Below, in pieces: positions 24,485 to 33,468 of a DNA stretch of 38,815 nucleotides (positions are counted from its first letter, which is position 1; every line of letters begins with the position of its first letter). A program made the position numbers and the translations under genes. Below the pieces are notes generated by a model that was not told the DNA's origin, did no database searches, and was given only the letters and a program-made list of their open reading frames with translations. This DNA comes from an uncultured SAR86 cluster bacterium. Its GTDB lineage: Bacteria; Pseudomonadota; Gammaproteobacteria; Magnimaribacterales; Magnimaribacteraceae. The stretch is taken from assembly GCA_938075195.1 (NCBI GenBank), contig CALJGK010000062.1:1-38815 (forward strand), given 5' to 3'.

Positions 24485-25378
24485 TTTTAATGGCTTCTTA
24501 TCTCTAAAAATCATCAAAAGGGGCATAAATAGAGCCCACGTTTTATGATAATGCTTAGGGAATATCCTTTGAGAGAGATCAAGGAGCTTGGCATCTAGTC
24601 CTATAAAAATTCTAGTCTTATTCTTCTTAACTCCATTCAGTATAATTTCTGCTGCTTTGCTTGGATGCATTCCACCTTCCCTAAATAAGTCTCCCATTTC
24701 TTTTTGAGATTTTGGAGCATTTCTTGTGAAGATTGAGTTACTGACCTGAGTTTCATCTTGATTAAAATTTTCTTCATCAAATCGTGCATCAGCCGCAATA
24801 TTAGTTCCGATATGGCCAGGGTGAACACAATGAATTTGTAGATTAGGATTTGTTTCCTTCATCTCCATAGCTAAACTTTCAGTAAAGCCTCTAACAGCAA
24901 ACTTAGTTGCGTGATAGACAGTCTGACCAGGGACAGCAACCATTCCGAATATAGAAGAAGTATTTACAATAGCAGCCTCAGGACTGTCCACCATATGAGG
25001 TATAAAGGCTCTAGTACTATTGATGACACCATCAAAGTTAATTCCCATGACCCAATCCCAATTATTCTCGTCCATATCTTTGAAGTGAGTTCCTGTAGTG
25101 ACTCCAGCATTATTGAACACCATATCTACCTTACCGTGCTGTTCTATAACTTTCCCCGGAAGAGCCTCAATGGCTTCCTTATCCGAAACATCCAATAAAT
25201 GTGATGAAACGGAAACATTGTATTTCCTGAGCATCTCAACTGTTTCATTTAATGTCTCTTCATTAACATCGCAAACAGAAACGTCAGCACCATCTTTGGC
25301 TAATAAAACAGCAAGATATCTTCCCATCCCAGAACCTGCTCCTGTAATTACCGCAACCTTGTCTTTAAAGCTCTTCAT
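24473..25378 (-). CDS. classical short-chain dehydrogenase/reductase, probably NAD-dependent (SDR 1)
   Basis: This 301-residue SDR has the cofactor motif TGAGSGMG (12-19), Asp37 at the end of beta-2 (VSVCDVNEE), which predicts NAD over NADP, NNAG (89-92), Ser141/142 and the active pair Tyr155-Lys159 in VYHATKFAVRGFTESLA. The last 60 residues (KTRIFIGLDAKLLDLSQRIFPKHYHKTWALF) form an extension shared in style with SDR 2. The SD GAGGA is good. It overlaps the convergent DUF6285 gene by 12 nt. A hydroxy/keto acyl step next to the kinase operon (compare LvaD) is plausible but unproven. Confidence 0.9.
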   Translation of the reverse strand: MKSFKDKVAVITGAGSGMGRYLAVLLAKDGADVSVCDVNEETLNETVEMLRKYNVSVSSHLLDVSDKEAIEALPGKVIEQHGKVDMVFNNAGVTTGTHFKDMDENNWDWVMGINFDGVINSTRAFIPHMVDSPEAAIVNTSSIFGMVAVPGQTVYHATKFAVRGFTESLAMEMKETNPNLQIHCVHPGHIGTNIAADARFDEENFNQDETQVSNSIFTRNAPKSQKEMGDLFREGGMHPSKAAEIILNGVKKNKTRIFIGLDAKLLDLSQRIFPKHYHKTWALFMPLLMIFRDKKPLKSLD

Positions 25379-25406
25379 TTTTTGTCCTCATTTCTTAAAG
25401 TTATAT

Positions 25407-26366
25407 CTAATTGTCATTTTCGTTTCGTTTTTCTAAATTAAATGAAATATTATAAGCATCTTCAGGAGACTCCCTAACCCACTTATCAAGAGCCTTAGCA
25501 TCTTCGCCTACAAGAATTCTCCATTTGTTTTCTTTCACACCATCTAAAATAACTGTTGCAGCTTCGCCAGCTGTCATTGGCGCCTCTTCTTTGAATGAGT
25601 TTGCACGTTCTTTTATAATTTCTCTAATCTGATCGAGGGATTGATTATGAACAGGCGCGCCTAGCTTAATCATATTTTCTTTTACCTTTTGCATTTCTTC
25701 ATCAGTACGTTCAGCAGAAGCTCCGGAGGCATTCATAGTAATGATCTTCCCTGTATTTATAGCTATAGAAGTTCCTATATGACCAGGCATAACCACAGAA
25801 ACACCCACATGAGGAGCATTGATTCTAAAATCATCCAATAAAGCTTCACTGAAACCTTTAACTGCAAATTTTGCTGCAGAATAAGCTGTATGCGGTGTTC
25901 CTCCTAGACTTGCCCAAAAACCATTTACGCTACTCGTATTGATTAGATGCCCTTCAGAGCTTGCAACTATCAAAGGCATGAAAGCTCTTGAACAGTAGTA
26001 CACTCCATACCAGCAAACTGCAAAACACCTCTCCCATTCTTCTCTAGAAGAGTCGACGAAACTACCTCCTCCGCCAATACCTGCATTATTAAAAAGTAAA
26101 TTGATTGTTTCTGTCTTGTGCTCTGATAGAACCTGGTCTCTAAAACGGTTTACTTGCTCTTCGTTGGATACATCGCAAACATGCTTTGTGATGGTTATAT
26201 TTGGAGATTCTTTAGATACAATTTCATATGTTTCTAGCATGTTATCTTCAATGACATCACACATAGCTACATGACAACCTTCTTTTGCAAGTTGTCTGAC
26301 AAGCTCTCTGCCCATGCCAGTTCCACCACCTGTCACGACCGCTATTTTATTGTTGAAGTTTTCCAT
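25407..26366 (-). CDS. classical short-chain dehydrogenase/reductase, probably NAD-dependent (SDR 2)
   Basis: The 319-residue protein has TGGGTGMG (12-19), Asp37 (VAMCDVIED) favouring NAD, NNAG (93-96), Ser146 and Tyr162-Lys166 in TAYSAAKFAVKGFSEALL. A longer C-terminal region (NKWRILVGEDAKALDKWVRESPEDAYN) matches the end of SDR 1 in layout, so the two are probably diverged tandem duplicates. The gap to SDR 1 is 28 nt, on the same strand, so they should form one transcript with SDR 2 first. The substrate is unknown. Confidence 0.9.
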   Translation of the reverse strand: MENFNNKIAVVTGGGTGMGRELVRQLAKEGCHVAMCDVIEDNMLETYEIVSKESPNITITKHVCDVSNEEQVNRFRDQVLSEHKTETINLLFNNAGIGGGGSFVDSSREEWERCFAVCWYGVYYCSRAFMPLIVASSEGHLINTSSVNGFWASLGGTPHTAYSAAKFAVKGFSEALLDDFRINAPHVGVSVVMPGHIGTSIAINTGKIITMNASGASAERTDEEMQKVKENMIKLGAPVHNQSLDQIREIIKERANSFKEEAPMTAGEAATVILDGVKENKWRILVGEDAKALDKWVRESPEDAYNISFNLEKRNENDN

Positions 26367-26397
26367 CCTGAAAGACCTTTTGTAATTTAAATTTTAG

Positions 26398-26748
26398 TTA
26401 TTCGCTTTCGTTCGTATCTTGAGATTTAGGAAATTCACTGAACGGAAATGGCTTCTCTCCAGAATGGTAAGTTAAGTAATCTAGGATTTGGACCATATAG
26501 TCCCTGAATCCTATAGAAACTTTTGAAATATTTTCACTTCTATTGTCAGTAATTAAAACAAAAAGAAACTGAGTAAATACTATTAACCAAAGTACTGTCA
26601 TAGAAAGGTAGTAAACAAAAGAGAATGCCAGCATCCAAAAAAGCCTAATCCATTTTCCTTGTTTTAAAAAATTATCCTTCCACTCATCGCTATCAATGAA
26701 TTCTTCGGAACCAACATCGATTATCTTTTCTTCTTCAATTTCTGACAT
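26398..26748 (-). CDS. DUF4389 family inner-membrane protein
   Basis: The 116-residue protein has an acidic cytoplasmic start, a basic patch KQGKWIRLFW, then two close hydrophobic stretches (MLAFSFVYYLSMTVLWLIVF and QFLFVLI) and the conserved tail VQILDYLTYHSGEKPFPFSEFP. The LTY-x-S-E-x-PFPFS ending and the membrane layout match DUF4389 proteins, which I recall as common near gpsA in gammaproteobacteria. It starts 7 nt after gpsA and should be co-transcribed with it. No function is established. Confidence 0.85.
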   Translation of the reverse strand: MSEIEEEKIIDVGSEEFIDSDEWKDNFLKQGKWIRLFWMLAFSFVYYLSMTVLWLIVFTQFLFVLITDNRSENISKVSIGFRDYMVQILDYLTYHSGEKPFPFSEFPKSQDTNESE

Positions 26749-26755
26749 TATTTTT

Positions 26756-27763
26756 TTATTTTATAAATTCCACATCTTTAATCATATCCTGACCCAATAC
26801 ATTTTGAATTGACCCATCTAGATTAATACCTTTATAGATGATTTTGTAAAGAGAATCCACTATCGGCATTTCAACACCATGCTTATCAGAGATATGTTTT
26901 ACAACTTTTAAGGTCTTTAAGCCCTCAATTGTTTGTCCTATTTTTTGCTTGGCTTCTTCTACAGAAAGACCTTCGCCGATATATTTACCAAATTGATGAT
27001 TTCTACTCAGGGGAGAAGCACAAGTTGTAATAAGGTCACCTACTCCGGCCAGACCAAGAAATGTTTGTGGGTTTGCACCTAAATCTGTTGCTAAACGACT
27101 CATCTCACCCAAACCTCTAGTCATTATCATACCGATGGTATTTTCTCCTGAGTTCAAGCCATCTGCTATACCGCAGGCAATAGCATAAATATTTTTTAAG
27201 GCCCCTCCCATCTCAACCCCATAAGGGTCATCATTCTCGTAGATTCTAAAAAAATCTGTCGATAAATTTTGAATTACCTCATCTCTTAAAATTTTGTGTT
27301 TACTGGCAATCACCGTTCCGGATAAGTGATGATTGGCAATTTCTTCTGCTAAATTAGGACCACTTAAAATACCGATAAGATTTTTAGAATAGTACTCTTC
27401 TAAAATTTTGCTCATCAAACTAAAGTCGTCTTTTTCAACTCCTTTGGTTGCAGTTACCAAAAATGTGTTTTCATTTATACATGAAGAAGCCAAAAGAGAG
27501 ACGTCTCGAAAAGCATCACTAGGGACACAGAAAATAATTAAATCAGATTCTTTAATATCCTCTATGTGCGAAGTGGCAGTGATATTTTTTCCAAGACCTA
27601 AATTAGGTAAATACCTCTTATTTACCCTTGTGCTGTTGATTGCTTCGGCTAAGTTATTATCCCGCATCCATAAATTAACTTGATTTCCATTCAATGAAGC
27701 AAGATAGGCTAAAACTGTTCCCCAGCTTCCTCCCCCCAGCACCGATATGTTTTTTCTATTCAT
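26756..27763 (-). CDS. gpsA: NAD(P)-dependent glycerol-3-phosphate dehydrogenase
   Basis: GpsA reduces dihydroxyacetone phosphate to sn-glycerol-3-phosphate for phospholipid synthesis in the cytosol. The 335-residue length is normal. The N-terminal Rossmann motif VLGGGSWGTVLAYLAS (about 6-21) and the conserved TKGVEKD, LSGPNLAEEIA and EMGGALKNIYAIACGIADGL segments are diagnostic; the Lys in GALKN is the catalytic one of the family. The gene is divergent from the glutamine-synthetase-family gene with a gap of about 80 nt. Confidence 0.97.
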   Translation of the reverse strand: MNRKNISVLGGGSWGTVLAYLASLNGNQVNLWMRDNNLAEAINSTRVNKRYLPNLGLGKNITATSHIEDIKESDLIIFCVPSDAFRDVSLLASSCINENTFLVTATKGVEKDDFSLMSKILEEYYSKNLIGILSGPNLAEEIANHHLSGTVIASKHKILRDEVIQNLSTDFFRIYENDDPYGVEMGGALKNIYAIACGIADGLNSGENTIGMIMTRGLGEMSRLATDLGANPQTFLGLAGVGDLITTCASPLSRNHQFGKYIGEGLSVEEAKQKIGQTIEGLKTLKVVKHISDKHGVEMPIVDSLYKIIYKGINLDGSIQNVLGQDMIKDVEFIK

Positions 27764-27842
27764 TTAAAGTTATGAAGTTACAATTCACAAAGAATTCTAA
27801 CATTTTGAGTTTGTTTTATACTAAAACCTTAGAGTCTAGATA

Positions 27843-29243
27843 ATGAAAATTAGAAAATTAAAATCTGCTGAAGACATCAAAAAATTTTTAGAGTCATCTA
27901 AAACAGAATACGTCAAAGTTGCGATTACAGATATCGACGGTATTCTCCGTGGTAAATACATGCATGTTGATAAATTCATCAAATCTTCAAAAAAAGGTTT
28001 TGGGTTCTGTGATGTGATATTTGGATGGGATAGCAATGATGAATTATATGAATTTAGTAACACATCGGAAGAAGAGCTTGTCACTGGATGGCACACTGGT
28101 TTCCCTGATGCCAAAGCATCTATCGTCCCAGGATCAGGAAGAGTAATACCCTTCGAGGAAAATACACCTCTTTTTTTAGCTGAGTTATCAGACGATTCAG
28201 TGTGCCCAAGAGGAGTGTTAAAGAAAATTCTTGGGACTTTAAAAGAGAATGGCATCCAATCAAAGTCAGCATTTGAGTATGAATTCTTTCTTTTTGATGA
28301 AACCCCACATACGATTCGGGAGAAAAAATTTAAAAAGTTAAAAAATTTCACACCTGGCATGTATGGTTACTCTGTTTTAAGAAGCAGTACACATTCAGAT
28401 CTTTATCAACAATTACTCAACCTTTGTGTAGACATGGATATGCATTTGGAGGGTCTGCATACTGAAACCGGTCCTGGAGTTTTGGAAGCAGCAATCATGG
28501 TTGATGAGTCAATTAATTCAGCAGATAAGGCAACTCTATTTAAGACTTTTTCAAAAGTACTGTTTCAAAAAAATAATTTAATGGCGAACTTTATGGCGAA
28601 ATGGTCTGGACAATATCCAGGACAGTCAGGACATATTCATGTGTCTCTTCAAGACCTAGAAGGCAAATCCTTATTCAGCTCCACTAAAGAGAATCAACTA
28701 CCTAAAGACTTCACTTATTTTATAGGTGGCTTGCAAAAATATATGCGAGAATTTTCTGTAATGATTGCTCCAACAGTCAATTCCTATAAAAGACTTTGTC
28801 CTGGAGCTTGGGCTCCTATAAATATGACTTGGGGAGTTGAGAATAGAACAACAGGCTTTAGGGCGATAACGGGTGATGCAGATAGTCAACGTATTGAGAA
28901 TAGGTTACCGGGCGCGGACTCTAATCCTTATCTAGCCTTGGCTGCTACTCTTGGAGCAGGGTATCTTGGCATTAAAGAAAAAATAGAACCCACTCCTGAA
29001 ACACAAGGCGGTGCATATGACCTAAAACTTGATAGAAAATATCAAGTCCCTTCCGATTTAGGTGAAGCTGCAAAATTATTCAAACAATCTGAATCTGCAA
29101 AAAATTTATTTGGTGAGACTTTTGTAAATCATTTTGCAAATACGAGAACATGGGAATATGAAGAATTTAAAAAAAATAAGAATCCTTTTGATTCTTCTAT
29201 TATTTCAACGTGGGAACTCGAAAGATATTTTGAAATTATATAA
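27843..29243 (+). CDS. glutamine synthetase family ligase, possibly gamma-glutamylpolyamine synthetase-like
   Basis: The 466-residue protein has the GS beta-grasp start (YVKVAITDIDGILRGKYM), the ATP/metal segment FEYEFFLFDE, GLHTETGPGVLEAAIM, GQSGHIHVSLQD, the NRTTGFRAI loop and RIENRLPGADSNPYLALAA. These belong to GS-like ligases that join glutamate to an amine other than ammonia (PuuA, GlnA3/4 type), and I see no adenylylation-site motif of housekeeping GlnA. The next gene, 8 nt away, encodes an HDAC/acetylpolyamine-amidohydrolase-like enzyme, which makes polyamine or other amine catabolism a fair inference. A DadA-like oxidase (compare PuuB) lies at 33469-34656. The SD is weak. Confidence 0.85.
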   Translation: MKIRKLKSAEDIKKFLESSKTEYVKVAITDIDGILRGKYMHVDKFIKSSKKGFGFCDVIFGWDSNDELYEFSNTSEEELVTGWHTGFPDAKASIVPGSGRVIPFEENTPLFLAELSDDSVCPRGVLKKILGTLKENGIQSKSAFEYEFFLFDETPHTIREKKFKKLKNFTPGMYGYSVLRSSTHSDLYQQLLNLCVDMDMHLEGLHTETGPGVLEAAIMVDESINSADKATLFKTFSKVLFQKNNLMANFMAKWSGQYPGQSGHIHVSLQDLEGKSLFSSTKENQLPKDFTYFIGGLQKYMREFSVMIAPTVNSYKRLCPGAWAPINMTWGVENRTTGFRAITGDADSQRIENRLPGADSNPYLALAATLGAGYLGIKEKIEPTPETQGGAYDLKLDRKYQVPSDLGEAAKLFKQSESAKNLFGETFVNHFANTRTWEYEEFKKNKNPFDSSIISTWELERYFEII

Positions 29244-29251
29244 ATAAGACT

Positions 29252-30352
29252 ATGAAAACTGGATTAGTATTTCACGAACTTTATCTCTGGCACCATACGG
29301 GCAATCACGCAGATTATGTCCCTTATGGTTTTCCTGTAGAACCTCTCCATCATTCTGAAAGCCCTGATTCAAAAAGAAGGATAAAGAATTTAATGGAAGT
29401 CTCTGGACTCTACGACAAACTTATAAAGATAAAACCTAGAAAGGCAACCAAGGAGGAAATTCTCTTATTTCATACCGAAAAACATTATAACCACATGAAG
29501 TCTTTAAATGATTCGATAAGTGTTAATGCTGGAATAAGCACACCAACAGGTATTGGAAGTTTTGATATAGCCCTACTTTCCACTGGTGGTGTTATTGAAG
29601 CCTTGGACCATATCATTGAAGGAAAGGTTGATAATGCCTATGCCTTAGTCAGGCCACCTGGTCATCATGCCATGCCTAATAAAGCAATGGGTTTTTGCTT
29701 GTTTGGTAACGCCGCCATAGCAGGTAAGCATGCTTTAAAGAATAAAGGTCTTAATAAGATCGCATTCGTAGACTGGGATGTTCATCATGGTAATGGAACT
29801 CAAGCAGCTTTTTATGATGATCCTAATGCCCTAACGATATCCATTCACCAGGATCGTAACTTTCCTTCTAACTCAGGACTGGTGTCAGAGAATGGTGAAG
29901 GTTTAGGAAGTGGTTACAATATTAATATACCCCTTCCGCCAGGTTCGGGGGTAGGAGCTTACGAAGCCGCCTTTGATAGAGTTGTGATACCAGCCATTGA
30001 ACAATACAAACCCGAATTAATTATTGTTCCATCAGGATTTGATGGGGGTGCCGGTGATCCTATTGGTAGGCAAATGCTTACCAGCGAAGGATTTAAGTCG
30101 TTAACTAAAAAAATTATGAAGTCAGCTCAAGAGCTTTGCAATGGGAGAATTCTTATGACCCATGAAGGTGGTTATAGTGCTGCTACAGTGCCATTTTTTG
30201 CACATGCTGTTATTGAAACTCTAGCTGAAGAAAATATGGGTATTGAAGATCCCTTTCAAGCAATAATAGGGAATCTTGGTCAACAAGAACTCCAACCTCA
30301 CCAGGATAATCTAATCAAAGAAGTTGAATTACTTCTGCAAAACATTAAATAG
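29252..30352 (+). CDS. histone-deacetylase family zinc amidohydrolase (acetylpolyamine-type)
   Basis: These are Zn-dependent deacetylases; bacterial members deacetylate acetylpolyamines or other small N-acyl amines. The 366-residue protein has the arginase/HDAC core: RPPGHHAMPNKAMGFCLFGN with His138-His139, the Zn ligands in AFVDWDVHHGNGTQ (Asp176 and His178), and the third ligand Asp in PSGFDGGAGDPIG. The N-terminal MKTGLVFHELYLWHHTG is class-II-like. It stands between the GS-like ligase and an SDR with gaps of 8 and 2 nt, so all three are probably one transcript. The exact substrate is unknown. Confidence 0.92.
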   Translation: MKTGLVFHELYLWHHTGNHADYVPYGFPVEPLHHSESPDSKRRIKNLMEVSGLYDKLIKIKPRKATKEEILLFHTEKHYNHMKSLNDSISVNAGISTPTGIGSFDIALLSTGGVIEALDHIIEGKVDNAYALVRPPGHHAMPNKAMGFCLFGNAAIAGKHALKNKGLNKIAFVDWDVHHGNGTQAAFYDDPNALTISIHQDRNFPSNSGLVSENGEGLGSGYNINIPLPPGSGVGAYEAAFDRVVIPAIEQYKPELIIVPSGFDGGAGDPIGRQMLTSEGFKSLTKKIMKSAQELCNGRILMTHEGGYSAATVPFFAHAVIETLAEENMGIEDPFQAIIGNLGQQELQPHQDNLIKEVELLLQNIK

Positions 30353-30354
30353 CT

Positions 30355-31113
30355 ATGCAAAAAATTTTTAATCTAGATGGCAAAACAGCCGTTGTCACAG
30401 GAGCCTCTTCCGGTCTCGGAAAACATTTCGCCAAGACTCTTTCTGCCGCGGGCGCAAATTTGGTCATATGTGCAAGAAGAATGCAGAATCTTGAAGAACT
30501 CAAAGATGAGATCGATGGGGAAGTTCTTGTCCTGCCCTTAGATGTGACTTCCGAAGATAGTGTTAAAGAGCTATTTTCAGAGATAAATAATTCTGTCGGT
30601 GCTCCAGATATATTAATTAATAATGCCGGCACATCTGATCCTAGAAGATTCAAGGATTTAGATGAGGAGAGCTGGAATTATGTTCTAGACACAAACCTTA
30701 ATGGTGCTTACAGAGTCGCCAAGAGTTTTACAGACTCTCTACTTGAAGAGAATAAACCAGGAAGTATAGTAAATATTGCTTCCATTTTAGGGCTGCGGGT
30801 AGGATTAAATCTTGCAAGCTATGCAACAGCTAAAGCTGGATTAGTTCAACTTACTAAAAGTATGGCCTTAGAGCTTGCACGATCAAATATCAGAGTTAAT
30901 GCTATAGCCCCTGGCTATATCTTGACGGAAATTAATAATGAGTTTTTTGCAACTGAAGAAGGCCAAAGCTATATAAGAAATATCCCTATGAACAGATTAG
31001 GTCTTGAATCAGACCTTGATGGAGTGTTGTTGTTACTGGCAAGCGAGGCCTCGGCATTTATGACAGGTTCAATTATTCCTGTAGATGGCGGACATCTTAT
31101 TAATCCCCTATAG
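30355..31113 (+). CDS. classical short-chain dehydrogenase/reductase, probably NADP-dependent (SDR 3)
   Basis: At 252 residues this is a standard SDR with TGASSGLG (15-22), basic residues after beta-2 (ICARRMQN, Arg41-Arg42) that favour NADP, NNAG (89-92), Ser143 and Tyr156-Lys160 in ASYATAKAGL. The C terminus FMTGSIIPVDGGHLINPL is the usual tetramer interface. It begins 2 nt after the HDAC-like gene, and its stop is 1 nt from the stop of the convergent M48 gene. It may reduce or oxidise a product of that operon; nothing in the sequence fixes the substrate. Confidence 0.92.
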   Translation: MQKIFNLDGKTAVVTGASSGLGKHFAKTLSAAGANLVICARRMQNLEELKDEIDGEVLVLPLDVTSEDSVKELFSEINNSVGAPDILINNAGTSDPRRFKDLDEESWNYVLDTNLNGAYRVAKSFTDSLLEENKPGSIVNIASILGLRVGLNLASYATAKAGLVQLTKSMALELARSNIRVNAIAPGYILTEINNEFFATEEGQSYIRNIPMNRLGLESDLDGVLLLLASEASAFMTGSIIPVDGGHLINPL

Positions 31114-31114
31114 A

Positions 31115-32539
31115 TTATTTAACAATCTTAATCACTCTTCCAATCGATAAGAGTTTGTCAGGGTAATCTCCGTTTATGAGACGTAATTGATCTTCAGCAT
31201 CATTAGCTATGCTGCTTCTCAAGGCTAAGGATTTGTAGGTGTCTTCTTTCTTTACTTTATAAGAAGACAATCTTAAAGGTTTGGCTAATTTCTTCTCTCC
31301 TTCTTTTAATGTTCTAAATGAATTGATGATCTTCAAGAAGTTAGTGTCAAATTGAGAAAGGTTTGTATTTTCATTTTTTAAATAACCAATGAATTGAAAG
31401 ACCTGATCTTGTTTAAATATAACCGCCATCCTAGTCATTCTTCCAGATTTAATAGCTTTTGTTGTGAAGGCTTCAAAACCATTTATTGTCAGGATTTGGT
31501 CATCATATGTATCAGAGGCGAAACGCCTCATGTACTCTTCGGGCGTTTCTTTATAGTTAAGGTCTTCAATAGTCATTTGTAAGATTGCCTCACCAAATGG
31601 CGAACTGAATACTAAAGTATTAGGCGTATTAATAATCTCCCAACTTGGAGGAGAAGACAGAAAGAGATCAAGTGATCCATGAAAGAATTCATCACCTCTT
31701 CTTACACCTGACTGTTCGGAATCTCCAAAAACCATTCCTTCAATCTTTTTGAGGAAAATATCATTATTAGTTTTTTCACCTTGCTTGTATGAAACACTAA
31801 CATTATTCAAAACTTCCTGAAGTCTTTGATCGTTTGAGGGGTGACTAGCAAATACGCCATGATAGCTTTTGGGTTCTTGTCCTCTTTGTTCGGCGATTTT
31901 TTTTGAGTAAACCTCTTGGTCCTTGAGAACAGATAATACTTCATACATACCTTGAGCCGAATATCCTTCTTGATAAATATATTGTGCTCCCAAGTCATCA
32001 GCCTCAAGCTCCATGTCTCTGCCATAACCTGACAACAGTGCTCCAGAAGCAAGATTAGCTAAGTTTCCTGCTGTTCTTCCTGAATTTATCTCAATCGCTG
32101 TTGATAAGACTCCCATAAGTTGAGATTGGGAATACTGCCTTACGCTATGCCTTGCTGTAACGTGACCTATTTCATGACCTAAAACAGCTGCAAGCTCCTC
32201 TTCACTGGATAGATAAGCCATCAATCCTCTATTGATATATATGTAACCTCCTGGAAGAGCAAAAGCATTTATGTCAGGGCTATCTAAAACAGTAAACCTA
32301 TAAATTAAGTTAGGCCTATGACTATTTGCTGCAAGAGATTCTCCTATAGACTGAACATAATCTTGAAGAGACTGATCTTGGTAAATAGGATTTTGTTTTA
32401 GAACTTGAGCATTATATTTTCGTCCCATCTGGATTTCTTGACTCTCACTAATCATTACAAAATCTTGTTTGCCAGTTACGGGATTTACAGAACAATTTGA
32501 TAAGCAAATAATAAATAAAGATAAAAATAAGTGTTTCAT
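31115..32539 (-). CDS. M48 family metallopeptidase, lipoprotein (BepA/LoiP-like)
   Basis: I place the start at the ATG at 32539, 15 codons inside the track ORF. It gives the lipoprotein signal MKHLFLSLFIICLSNC (lipobox LSNC, Cys16), and its ATGA overlaps the patatin stop by 4 nt, a common coupling arrangement. The zinc site is HEIGH (122-126), with the third ligand in MELEADDLGAQY. NAFALPGGYIYINRGL is the conserved substrate-side strand. The C terminus YKVKKEDTYKSLALRS...LSIGRVIKIV is LysM-like, which could bind the cell wall. Such periplasmic enzymes (BepA, LoiP) clear misassembled outer-membrane proteins, a useful role in a cell rich in TBDRs; that link is inference. Confidence 0.92.
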   Translation of the reverse strand: MKHLFLSLFIICLSNCSVNPVTGKQDFVMISESQEIQMGRKYNAQVLKQNPIYQDQSLQDYVQSIGESLAANSHRPNLIYRFTVLDSPDINAFALPGGYIYINRGLMAYLSSEEELAAVLGHEIGHVTARHSVRQYSQSQLMGVLSTAIEINSGRTAGNLANLASGALLSGYGRDMELEADDLGAQYIYQEGYSAQGMYEVLSVLKDQEVYSKKIAEQRGQEPKSYHGVFASHPSNDQRLQEVLNNVSVSYKQGEKTNNDIFLKKIEGMVFGDSEQSGVRRGDEFFHGSLDLFLSSPPSWEIINTPNTLVFSSPFGEAILQMTIEDLNYKETPEEYMRRFASDTYDDQILTINGFEAFTTKAIKSGRMTRMAVIFKQDQVFQFIGYLKNENTNLSQFDTNFLKIINSFRTLKEGEKKLAKPLRLSSYKVKKEDTYKSLALRSSIANDAEDQLRLINGDYPDKLLSIGRVIKIVK

Positions 32540-33432
32540 TCTGATAATAATTTTACGGCCCTTTCTCCAAATTGATCCCACCAATCTTCGCCCATCTTTG
32601 TAATTCTCTCTATATTTGATTTACTTCTATCATCTAATCTTCTATTGACAGAATCAATTGGGGAATTGACTCTTAAGTAATACTCACCTATCAGTTCACC
32701 GGCTAATTCATGATCCAAACTACTTTCTACCATTAATCCGAATAAGTCATGCATCAGCCATCCTACGATACCCCATTTCATCGATGCCTCTCCGTTAAGA
32801 GATCTCTTACTTAAACCAGTTCCAATACTTAAAACCCTAATTTCCGTATCTGGAAAAAGCTTCTTGGCCTCGACATAACCGTGCAGAACAGGATGATTCG
32901 CAACTATTGCTCCATCAATAAGATATCTATCTCCTACTTTTGCAGTAGGATAATAAATTGGAGCTGCACTGGTAGCATCTGCAGCATCTACTAAAGAAAT
33001 ATTCTGATCTTCGGCGACATAAGAACGCAAGAGAACAGGATTCCTTTTTTGAATGTCATAACTCAGAACGGCAACAGGCTTATTTGATTCTCCTAAAGTA
33101 GATTGTCCAAAATAACTGGATAGCACTTCTCGTTTGCCAACGCTCGTATACTTAGGGTTACTTTGTAACAATCCTAACCTCAACTCCCAAGATGAAGACT
33201 GCATGGTTTTCTTTAAATTACTAGGAGCCCAGATATCCTCTAGATCTATTGTTGAAAAGCTTTTGGCTGCAAGAGCCAAACAAGATATTGCACCTGCTGA
33301 AGTGCCTACAAAATAATCAAATTTTTCATGGATTTTAACTCCCATTTCTTTTTCAAGGAGTCTTAGAAATCTTATAGAGGCGAGCGTTCTTACACCACCA
33401 CCATCCATAGAGAGAATATACTTAACTTTCAA
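32536..33432 (-). CDS. patatin-like phospholipase
   Basis: Patatins are Ser-Asp dyad lipid acyl hydrolases. The 298-residue protein shows the oxyanion-hole loop DGGGVR (10-15), the nucleophile elbow GTSAG (43-47, Ser45) and the Asp of LIDGAIVANHP (Asp173 in DGA). No signal peptide is visible, so it should be cytoplasmic or peripheral. ADATSAAPIYYP before the Asp is also typical. It overlaps the M48 gene by 4 nt and lies 36 nt after the second DadA-like gene on the same strand. The substrate could be phospholipid or storage lipid. Confidence 0.93.
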   Translation of the reverse strand: MKVKYILSMDGGGVRTLASIRFLRLLEKEMGVKIHEKFDYFVGTSAGAISCLALAAKSFSTIDLEDIWAPSNLKKTMQSSSWELRLGLLQSNPKYTSVGKREVLSSYFGQSTLGESNKPVAVLSYDIQKRNPVLLRSYVAEDQNISLVDAADATSAAPIYYPTAKVGDRYLIDGAIVANHPVLHGYVEAKKLFPDTEIRVLSIGTGLSKRSLNGEASMKWGIVGWLMHDLFGLMVESSLDHELAGELIGEYYLRVNSPIDSVNRRLDDRSKSNIERITKMGEDWWDQFGERAVKLLSE

Positions 33433-33468
33433 ATTAAACTTGGTTTATTGTAGAAAGTTTAAAGCAAG

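Noticed and set aside
24637-24828. Short ORFs inside SDR 1 as separate genes or signs of a frameshift
   Set aside because: The main SDR frame is continuous from the cofactor motif to the C terminus, so no frameshift is needed.
27810-27825. TATACT upstream of the GS-family gene as its promoter
   Set aside because: The -10 match is good but no acceptable -35 lies at 16-18 nt, so I do not list it as a feature.
29252-30352. Histone-deacetylase-like gene as eukaryotic contamination
   Set aside because: HDAC-fold amidohydrolases are widespread in bacteria, and the gene sits in a compact bacterial operon with the same AT-rich character as its neighbours.
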